From positions 12,844,152-12,908,151 of the forward strand of contig OY783218.1 in NCBI GenBank assembly GCA_963678705.1: 64,000 nt of DNA, in the 5' to 3' direction. Position numbers and translations under genes: made by a program. Origin of the DNA: Panorpa germanica (lineage: Eukaryota; Arthropoda; Insecta; Mecoptera; Panorpidae). Numbering within the stretch: the first letter of the stretch is position 1; each line of letters opens with the position of its first letter. The notes beneath the pieces were generated by a model. The model was not told the DNA's origin and searched no databases. It saw only the letters and a program-made list of their open reading frames with translations. Positions 55,558 through 64,000 of the stretch are shown piece by piece.

Positions 55558-56767
55558 TGATGAAACTTTTTATGTAATACAAATATGTAATGTTCTATAT
55601 ATATAACTTAATATATTAGATAAAGATTTTTAATGTTTTTTATAATAGAAGCTATCTAGCTTTAACGATCTGCACGAAACTGTCACTACTGTCAAAATGG
55701 AATTGCCAGTGCGTTCATATGATTCCATGTGTTACAGAAATGCAGATTTATTTATTTCCAAACCTTAATACGTCTCTGCTTACGATATATGTAACTATAT
55801 CAAACACCTCATATAATTTCGTTATATTATACACCAGTAAACTAGAGTAAATGTAATAAATAACTAACCTAATTTTGCGAACTAAAATTAGACTAATTAA
55901 AATTAATTAATAATGTATAAAAACACCTTCAAAACTACAAATATATATAACGTACTATACTCATTTAATTTATTTCTTTCGTAATATAAATGTAGAATAC
56001 AAAAATAAATAATGCTTATTAAACATATTAATCTTGTTAATATTTTTTTTATTTAAAACTGGTACTCTTATTTTGTAATCACCCTGTTAATGTTTAGGAG
56101 GGGGTGTTATATAATATTACCACGATGTACACAACTGCCTTATCATTATTATATTATTATATATGTGGTATAGCACATACGAGTATGTTTCTCAATATGC
56201 TACATCTAGTTACCTAGCCTAGCCTAGCCTAGGCCTGGTCCAGTACGTTGTAAATGGCTTATATAACACTTCATGCGAATCGTGTCATGCATTGGGTTAC
56301 TATTTGTATAATTTGCGTAGTAAAGCTTCGTCCAAACCAACAAGAGTTTTAAAAAGAACATAAAAAATTATTTAATTGAAAATTTGTCTTTGAAAAATGG
56401 AATCGAAAACGAATCGAATTAGTTAGGAAAAGTATCAGACTTATTGTAGATATCTTATAGAATGTGGAAAGCAAGGGAAGCTTTATGTGTATTTAATTTA
56501 TACATTAGTTTGAACGAGTTGTTAAAGTAAGAACTAGTACGCTAATGGTTATATGAATGTTAGATCTTGAAAATTGGTTTCGATTTGGTTTGGACACAGC
56601 TTTATTCGTACTTTATAGCACTGAAAGTGCTAATGCAAACTCACAACGCATATCAGTTGCAGGGGATAAGCTGTCTACTTGTAACTACACTACTGTAGAC
56701 TAAACAAAATTAAATAGATAGGTCGTAAAAAAAAATAGGACAATATGGGTCGATTTTGAACACAGTA
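55554..56767. other. AT-rich intergenic DNA
   Basis: No gene supported. A (CCTAG)n-like tract, CCTAGCCTAGCCTAGCCTAG, lies at about 56215-56236 and resembles a CTAGC-rich stretch at 6238-6255. Confidence 0.35.
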
Positions 56768-56824
56768 AACATTTTGGAGTACTTTGCCATCATATTGAAG
56801 GTGCGTATGATTTTTTTGTCATGA
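56768..56824. repeat. Dispersed repeat, partner at 59430-59486
   Basis: AAACATTTTGGAGTACTTTG followed by CCATCATATTGAAGGTGCGT and ATGATTTTTTTGTCATGA repeats 59430-59486 with few changes. It directly precedes the LINE fragment at 56849. Confidence 0.6.
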
Positions 56825-56848
56825 CAGACTTCATCAGGCTTCAGACAG

Positions 56849-57675
56849 GCTTTACAATCTACATTCTTAAATACATTTCATATACTTCAACTTACAATTA
56901 AATTTACATTATTCTAGACCTTTTTATTTCCAAAACACTTTCTGCTTCTTCTTCTCTTGACTCTCTTCCTTCATTTTCCCTAGTCTTCTTTCTGTACTGG
57001 TCTATTCCCATGTCTATTTTTCTGGGCTGAAGTTTAACTGTTTCTTCGCTACTTCTTTCTTTCTCCTGCTTCCCTTCATTGCCTCTTTTAGTACTTCCTT
57101 TCTCTTCCTGTTCCTTGTGCAACCCAGCCACCAGCTTATTTATTCTCATGTTTTTTCTTTCCTTCTTACTATTTCCGCCATCCACCTCTTTCCTTCACTG
57201 CCTCCCTTTAATAGCTGGCCAATATTCCTTTCGCTCGCTACTTTTTCCTTACACTCAAACTTAATGTGCTCCAGTGTTTCGTCCTCCGCTCCGCACACTC
57301 TACACTTTCTTTCCTCACTACTTTCCCAGTATCTGTTTCCTTTTTCCTCATTTCCCAATCTAAACCTTGCTGTTCTTCTTATGTGTTTTATGTCTTTTTC
57401 TATAAGGTACTGAGGCACATTATTTTCCCATAACCTTTTATATCTTATATTGTAGTTGCTTTTTTCGATTTTTCCCATTCTCTCCTGTTGTTGTATCTCC
57501 TTATCCCTTCTCCTTAGCTCCTCTTCCACACTTGCGCCTCCTTCTCTTCTCCTCTCTGCCTCCTCGATCGCCATTCCATTCCTTTCAAAGTACTCCTTTC
57601 TCCTTTCGCAAAGTAATTTAATGCATTCTAAGGATTTGTGTTCTTCCAAGATCCATGCGATTCAATGCGTTTGAT
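56849..57675 (-). mobile_element. Non-LTR retrotransposon 3' fragment with the longest ORF, minus strand
   Basis: The minus-strand ORF at 57649-57146 (167 residues) begins MEEHKSLECIKLLCERRKEY and runs through a charged region, YKRLWENNVPQYLIEKDIKH, RTARFRLGNEEKGNRYWESS and the zinc knuckle CRVCGAEDETLEHIKFEC, ending at a stop after RRKEKT. This is the C-terminal part of an I/R1/Jockey-like ORF2; the endonuclease and reverse transcriptase are missing by 5' truncation. A second charged minus-strand ORF (57185-56904) overlaps in another frame and is probably 3' UTR read-through. The hairpin and tail at the 3' end are lost: the element stops at GGCTTTACAATCTAC. The + strand ORFs here are shadows. 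Confidence 0.8.
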
Positions 57676-57699
57676 GCGCAATCTATGTGCAATACAGAA

Positions 57700-58167
57700 T
57701 TTCTTAGAAGGTCTTTATCGCATTGTTTTATTGATTGCCATTTCCTTGCCTTCGACATAAACCTTCAGGCATTTTAAATATGACGGAACGTTTAGCAAAT
57801 AATCATTTGACAACATAGTGAAATAATCAGGCAAAAATACTCGCGTATATCGAATACAACAAGACAAATTGCTAAAAGAAAACAAAATATTTCTGGTTAT
57901 TACGTAAGAAATAGTTGTTGGCCCTGTAATTCTTTATTCTTGACCGTAGAAGCATTGTTTTCTTGTTCCGATCGTGACAATTTACCTACTCTGATAATGG
58001 TTGGTTTAAACAATAACTAACATTTGCCCATACTTGTATTTATAAATACTATAAATTATGTGTTACAAATATTTATATTGTTTTACGTGCTAATAACTAT
58101 CAAACGATAAAAAAAAAAAATAACTAACATTAGCACAAATTTTCTATTAATTTTTACTTTTAAGTTA
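57700..58167. other. AT-rich intergenic DNA
   Basis: Nothing supported. The first part may be the continuation of the LINE 5' side, as GCGCATCAAACGCATTGAAT (minus strand) recurs in part near 61335. Confidence 0.3.
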
Positions 58168-58656
58168 AGGCTTGTGTCCTCATTTTTTAGTGGTCGATTT
58201 TTCAATTATTGATTGAAATTGACGTTAATAAATGTGTATTGGCGTGTCTATTTTATTAAATATCTAAATGTTGATGGAGATATAGCAATTAAAAGTTTGA
58301 ATTGTAGTTTTAGCGCTATAAATGGTCAGCCATATTTTTATGACGTGAAATGCATTTTAACGTCAGTTATTTGATGATTAGGTCAGTGCTGTGGTAATGT
58401 TTTGTAGCTGTTGGTAGTCAAATAATCAAGTCAAGTCAAAGAATAATAAGTTTTTGTTTTATTTAACCCTGTTACGGAAGACATAATATTGGAATTTTAT
58501 TATTCCTTGAAAGAGCTGCAAATAATATTTGATATATAAATACATATAGCAGAGATTTATGATCTGTAAAATAATTGAACATTTGAGGTTCTAGTAACCC
58601 ACTTTATCAATAAATAGTACACTTTTATAGAAATTGAGACATAGGACACAAGCCCA
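58168..58656 (+). mobile_element. GGGCTTGTGTCCT element, internally deleted copy
   Basis: Ends GGCTTGTGTCCTCATTTTTT and ACATAGGACACAAGCCCA. The order of blocks matches 31407-32012 inverted, but the segment with GTGCATGTGACATCACAATC and the GTTAATATCTCTTAACATAT part are missing. Confidence 0.75.
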
Positions 58657-59318
58657 TTACCCGTCGGCTAATATTGTTTTTAATATGGTTTTCGAGTAAT
58701 GCGGATTCGAATTACGCGGACTCTGAGATACACTCATATTGTGAATAATAATTACAAATAGTATGAGCACATATTTAATTATTTTTTAATGTCATTAGAT
58801 CGGTATGGGGAAATAACTGAAAACGGCGCCTGCACGTTTGCACGCCTGTACGTTTACATTATGTCTCTTACTCACTTCTCCCACTCCTTACTCCCGCTGA
58901 GAAGTAGATATACTTAATTAATTTCAAAATTCAAGGCTTTTGTTGCTATTAACTGTATCAGATTATACCCACTCTAAGAATAATATTATATTATAGTGCC
59001 ATGTTTATAAAGTTCCGCATTATTAGGTTGGTATCACACTTGTTCAAGTTTCAACTTTATTTCAATTAATTTTGTTTGTCTATTGTATCATTGTCTCTTT
59101 GTTTGATGGTGTGATATATTTTTGTATTTGCTATTAAAATATTGACGTGTACGGAAATAAAGAAATGAAGAAAGAAATAAAGCTATAAAGTTTAGCCCAC
59201 ACCGTCAAAGGTAAACCACTGTACTTTTGGCTAAATTTTCCATTGGGTTTGAATTGAACAAGAATGTCTACCCTCTATAAATTACACATTACATTACACA
59301 TTTTTTTAACCACTACTA

Positions 59319-59334
59319 CCCCCCCCCTCCCCCC
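59319..59334. repeat. Poly-C tract
   Basis: Nine C, one T, six C; unusual in such AT-rich DNA. Confidence 0.9.
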
Positions 59335-59429
59335 ACCACTCTTGTCCCTCAAGGAAACTTATACTTTTTCCCGAAATTAAGTTTTTACAATTTTTTTAAT
59401 ATATTTTATACTGCATGTGACGTATGACA

Positions 59430-59486
59430 AACATTTTGAATTCACTTTGCCATTATATTGAAGATGCGTATGATTTTCTTGTCATG
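59430..59486. repeat. Dispersed repeat, partner at 56768-56824
   Basis: AAACATTTTGAATTCACTTT, GCCATTATATTGAAGATGCG and TATGATTTTCTTGTCATGA match the partner copy in order and spacing. Confidence 0.6.
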
Positions 59487-59639
59487 AAGGAGTTCAGTTT
59501 CTCACATTTTATCGACTACAAATAGTGAAACCAATCCACCTACTGGAATACAAATGAATATAAAGTTGATGCGAACTATTACTGAAATGTAATAGTGATA
59601 GAAACGTCACAAAACAGGACACTTCACCAAATTGTTTAT

Positions 59640-59818
59640 TGGAAAGAAATTAGATAGATGGTGGAAGTAAGGAGGAAGCAGTGGATGAAGATAACAAGGG
59701 AGACGAACATTGAAATGGAAGAAGAGAATTTAAAACATGTTAAAAATTTGTAAAAGAAATGTTAAATGTAAATGTGTTTGTAAGGCCGTAAAGGCAGAAA
59801 GAATAAAAATACAATACT
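59640..59818 (+). mobile_element. Non-LTR retrotransposon 3' end, strongly truncated
   Basis: Purine-rich sequence similar to 12650-12765 (GATAGATGGTGGAAGTAAGG; GAAGAAGAGAATTTAAAA) followed by TGTAAGGCCGTAAAGGCAGA and AATAAAAATACAATAC. The 3' end matches the copy at 12488-12804. Confidence 0.65.
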
Positions 59819-61417
59819 ACTGCATGTGACGTCACAATGCTTCTGCCCTGTAATATATAGATTGGCCCATATAATTCATCGTATAATTGAATTATTTAAA
59901 CTATTTTTAATAACATATTTAGAAGTTTTTAAAATAAAATAATGCAAATTTAATTCTATGTGATGTGATATAAATGTTAATTTACACAAGGCCATCGATT
60001 TGTCCTTGAATTAATCAATACATTTATTACGCTATACAAAAATCAATTATACGTCAACTATTTACAATAAATATCCAATGACTTCAGTTTATAGAATTTA
60101 ATTGCTTGATATTATGTAACAGGAATATGTCGCGTTGCATAAAAATTATTCGAAGTTTTATGTATTTTCCTTATCATTCGTGCTTTAATAGTTTATAATT
60201 ATTATTTGTTGATTATTTTTAATCAATGGATTAACATAATTTATAATTACGCTGTAGAACGCTTACGCTTGGAAGAACGGACTCATTTATCGTTCATTAC
60301 AGTCAAGTTGACGAACCCAAAATTATTTGGTCTTGTTTTTTTTTTAATTATTTCCTTTTGGTCTTATTTTTATAATGTCGAATTTTGGGTCTCACATATG
60401 TCATGATTTATTTGCAAAACCCCTCTTTCAACTTGTCCCGTCTTGTTACATATTGGGGACCAGAGGATGCTGTACCTTAAGTGCATTCGTGCACTGTACT
60501 ACCAAATATTTATAACTTGAAAAGAATTAATTACAACTACTATGAAATATGCGATACATCGCCTAGCGCGTGAGACAGAAGATACTCAGTGCAAACTATA
60601 TGTAGACTCTGGCGTTGATCTCTGCATCGCAAGAGACTGAACATTACCGGGGCTGAAATTGCTGAAATAACATGACATGACCATTGACCATTTCACCGCG
60701 GATAAAAGTCGTCTGATTGATGAAATATAAAAAATAAAATTATTAATAAGAAAATGTCGTTTTTTTTGCAACTTTAAGTAATAATTCTCTATAAGCTAAC
60801 CAATTCTTGTATTATTATCCTTACCCTTGAATAATATATTTATCAATCCCAAGAAAAACATATTTACGTATAGTTATTACCAGAATATACTGCCTACTCG
60901 TGTACTTGTCAATCAACAACAGACACCTGTTGTTGTAGGGGATGAAAACAGAAAAACAGGTGGACGTGCTGCGAATTGCGAGTTGCGAGTTGCGAACAGC
61001 AGATGCATTGCGTGATGGATTTACGTAAGTCTCGTGATTCTGGAGATGGTATTGTTTTGAATCAATGCTACAGACTATATATAGTGTTGCTATCTTGGAT
61101 GAACTGTTTATAGATTTATCTCCATAATATTGTACAGATACAGAATCTGATCAATTAGATTCATCTCGGGCGGGTTATGTACTTCACAGTGGTTTGAGGG
61201 TGAATAAGCTACACCCTCGTACATTTATATAAACGGTTGGTACTTGTATAATGTCATCGCGTTATACAAGACTCACATTATATAGAAATTGTACGGTGAG
61301 GATATGAGACCACAGGTCCGCCTTGATCACATCAAACGCATTGTGATTATCGAATTAAACGTGGAAGAGGAGCGAAGCGGGAAGAAAGGCATATGCAGCG
61401 AGAACTACAAAGGGTTC
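59819..61417. other. Intergenic DNA without a supported gene
   Basis: AT-rich; short ORFs at 60206-60406, 60586-60771 and 60827-61015 show no family resemblance or splice context. A small minisatellite lies at 60971-60997. Confidence 0.4.
60971..60997. repeat. (GCGARTT)n minisatellite
   Basis: Nearly four tandem 7 bp units, GCGAATT then GCGAGTT twice, then GCGAAC. Confidence 0.8.
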
Positions 61418-61969
61418 ATTCGATTTTTCAATTGATGTTAATAAATGTGTACTGGCGTGTATATTTTATTAAATATCTAAATGTTGACGGAGATATAGCA
61501 ATTAAAAGTTTGAATTGTAGTTTTAGCGCTAGAAATGGTCGGCCATATTTGTATGACGTGAAATGCATTTTAACATCAGTTATTTGTTGAGTAGGTCAGT
61601 GCTGTGTTAATGCTCTGTAGCTGTTGGTAGTCAAATAATCAAGTCAAATGAAAGAATAATAAGTTTTTATTTTATTTAACCCTGCTAAAGCAGATATAAT
61701 ATTGAAATTTGATTGTTCCTTGAAATATCTGTAAATAATATTTGATATATAAATACATATAGCAGAGATTTATGAGCTGTAAGGTTGGTAACTTTACACA
61801 AGGATTATGATGTCACATGCACTTGGAATGTGTACAACGTTGAATCCCTTTAATAATTAAAGAGACAAAATGACTTTTTTTAAATAATTGAACATTTGAG
61901 GTTCTAGTAACCCACTTTATCAATATATAGTACACTTTTATAGAAATTAAGACATAGGACACAAGCCCA
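61418..61969 (+). mobile_element. GGGCTTGTGTCCT element, left end truncated
   Basis: Begins inside the element at CGATTTTTCAATTGATGTTA and continues through the shared blocks, including GTCACATGCACTTGGAATGT, to the end GACATAGGACACAAGCCCAT. The ORF at 61393-61590 is a chance reading frame through this non-coding element. Confidence 0.75.
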
Positions 61970-62439
61970 TGTATATTTGAATATACACGGGTTTTTGTTT
62001 GTAGGCAAACGAAGCTACTTTTTCAACAGTCGGTAAATTATTTTAATTTAACCCATCGTAACTTATAATACTGTTATATATAATATTATATAATACAAGT
62101 TTATCGTAATGCAATTACATGCATATCACTGTCTAGGACTGCGTCAATACCTCTTGCCAAATAACTATCATTCTAACTTTATATACATTTTAGTAGTGCA
62201 ACTAAACTACAGTTGTAGACTAGTGAAACTGTCCAACAAGTGTATTCTTATTTAAATACACACTTTTCTATGATTCACTGTTCTATTTCTTACAAATTGC
62301 TAAGCACAAAATGTAAGTTCATGCATTATTTATTCTAATATTTTTTATTTTAATATGTTTTATTATTCAGCGAATTTTTAACATAGTTTTTTTACTATGT
62401 CATTAAATGAATGTTAAAAATGTTTTGTGATATGTTAAT

Positions 62440-62680
62440 GGGGCGATATATATATCAGTGGGTGGGAACATTGATGCTTACACTGATTACTGTCCCTTCA
62501 GGTTCGATTCCGATTCTTCTGGGTTTGGTTGTGCATAATGCAAGGGAACAGAGGTACCTACTCTGATAATGCTGATGCAGTAACATGGACCAGCGCAAAC
62601 GCACTTACATGTGGCTGGGCACGGGGAATACTTACCGCCTTACAAATAAACTGTATAAACGGTATAAACTGATAATAAAC
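62440..62680 (+). repeat. SINE copy with clear box B
   Basis: GGTTCGATTCC at 62501-62511 followed by CTGGGTTTGGTTGTGCATAA, AGAGGTACCTACTCTGATAA and GATGCAGTAACATGGAC. The tail region CGCCTTACAAATAAACTGTA and a near-inverted TTTATTTGCAAGGCGG at 62727 suggest a second, inverted insertion behind it. Confidence 0.5.
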
Positions 62681-62689
62681 CTGTCTGGA

Positions 62690-63470
62690 CGGGCTTTATA
62701 CCTAGCATACATGTTATAACAGGTTTATTTGCAAGGCGGTTAGGGTTTTCGCTTTGACGATACAAGACCACGGATTCGTCATTAGACCTTCGACACATAT
62801 AGTTCGGTTAAGAGACGATTAAAATTGATTATTAATAAATGATTGTTATATAGTTATTGATTTTAATTGAGAAAATCTTAACAGTTGTAATTAAGTTATT
62901 AATCAGTGGTTCAGTATATATATAACATTAAACAAACATGCATAAAAAGTTTCATTTATTTTTTACTGTTAAATAAACCTACAATACAATATATTCGCTT
63001 AACTACCAATTAACGAAATAACTAAATGAACTCAAAAAGTAAGCAGTATAGTGATTACATAACGCGTTCGTTATTAATCTTTAATAATCTTTTATTACAT
63101 AAATATTTAAATTAGAAGATTTACTTGTTTACATATTAATATGTAAATAATTACGAATATAAGGAAAATACATAACAGTTATATACATAATATTATGTAT
63201 TTATATTTTAATAATTTTTTCCTTGAAACTATTATGTAAGAAAAACAATTACATATTATCAACAACATATGTAACAACGTTAATGATAAAAAAATGATAA
63301 ATTCTTAACTGCTGAGCAAATTCTTTATTAATAAAATTTTGCAATTGAAGTTTTCAAATTCGGAAAATGCAGCCCATTTTTGTATCTTAAAAATACGACA
63401 ATAAATCGTAAACGACAAGAACATATTATTACTTTTAGTATTAACAAAAGTTAAACAAGAGTATTATTTA
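62690..63470. other. AT-rich intergenic DNA
   Basis: Nothing supported beyond the inverted tail-like sequence at about 62727-62742. Confidence 0.35.
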
Positions 63471-63735
63471 CTTTTTTAGCATTTTATTTAAACCAAACCT
63501 AACAATATTTAATAAAAAATGGTTTTATTGGCTTTATAAGATGCTGTAATCTTAAGAAAGGTGTTGTAAACAAGTTTATGAGTGTGCTAATACGGAAAAA
63601 AGTAAATTTATTTTTCAAAAAGCATTAAACATTTATATTAGGTAGCGTTATTTACGTAACAAGTAAATTTTGTTACGTTAAACACACATAATTGTGTTCA
63701 GAGGCAAGCGTTACTTTTTAAGTATGTACGGACAA
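63470..63735. repeat. Family R copy
   Basis: ATTTAAACCAAACCTAACAA, TATTTAATAAAAAATGG, then ATTAGGTAGCGTTATTTACG and GTTACGTTAAACACACATAA follow the order seen in the copy at 20305-20545. Confidence 0.35.
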
Positions 63736-64000
63736 ATAATTAAGTAATAATTTACGGTCATGTACCGTAAAATGACGTGCCAAGAAGCGACATTACTGAC
63801 ATAAAACATTTAAAATTAATGTTAAGTAAAATTCAAATTATATCTACTTTTAAAATGAAAACGATATTTAAATTTAAACGATTTGTCACTTTTAGAAATA
63901 TTAATTCAAAAAATATTGTCAATTTGCCAAGTTATTAGCGTTCTGTTTTCACGAAAAATATTGAAATTAGAATGTGATTTTTTGTGTTTACATATATATA

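Noticed and set aside
56215..56236. CCTAG tandem units considered as telomeric repeat
   Set aside because: Insect telomeric repeat is TTAGG/CCTAA; these units differ and are few.

Overview
The window reads as nuclear DNA of an insect. It is very AT-rich, has GT-AG introns up to tens of kilobases long, no prokaryotic gene organisation, and many short transposon relics: inverted-repeat DNA elements, tRNA-derived SINEs and 5'-truncated non-LTR retrotransposons. The insect order cannot be fixed from the sequence. The style of the retrotransposon C-terminus resembles copies common in ants and other Hymenoptera, but that is only a hint.

One host gene is certain. Pdp1 (PAR-domain bZIP transcription factor, HLF/TEF/DBP family) lies on the + strand from 2552 to 38655. 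Two alternative first coding exons (2552-2777 and 6914-7175) both end one base into a codon and both join in frame to a shared set of five exons (35815-35987, 37010-37241, 38069-38172, 38288-38425, 38569-38655). The predicted proteins are 319 and 331 residues. The shared part carries the conserved N-terminal block, the PAR domain, the basic region and the leucine zipper. The first intron (28.6 kb from exon 1b) is richer in CACGTG E-boxes than its base composition predicts, with three of them within 73 bp at 34131-34203. This fits a clock-controlled gene.

A second, tentative gene runs antisense through and past Pdp1. A well-formed terminal exon on the minus strand (8981-9061) can be joined in frame to candidate exons at 24435-24496, 33830-33892 and 50609-50639. 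A TATAAAA box sits just upstream of the last of these. The chain would encode a 78-residue protein that I do not recognise. It is an inference, not an established gene.

The rest is repeat-rich. Region 1-2550 holds SINE fragments, a TTAA-flanked MITE and one unrecognised ORF. The long intron holds SINEs, LINE 3' ends and several MITEs. Region 38.7-47.4 kb is extremely AT-rich with few repeats and contains the Pdp1 3' UTR of unknown length. Region 47.4-64 kb has two near-identical LINE fragments, three copies of a roughly 500-600 bp non-autonomous DNA element whose ends read GGGCTTGTGTCCT, another MITE family, and long TA microsatellites. No tRNA, rRNA or CRISPR array was found.
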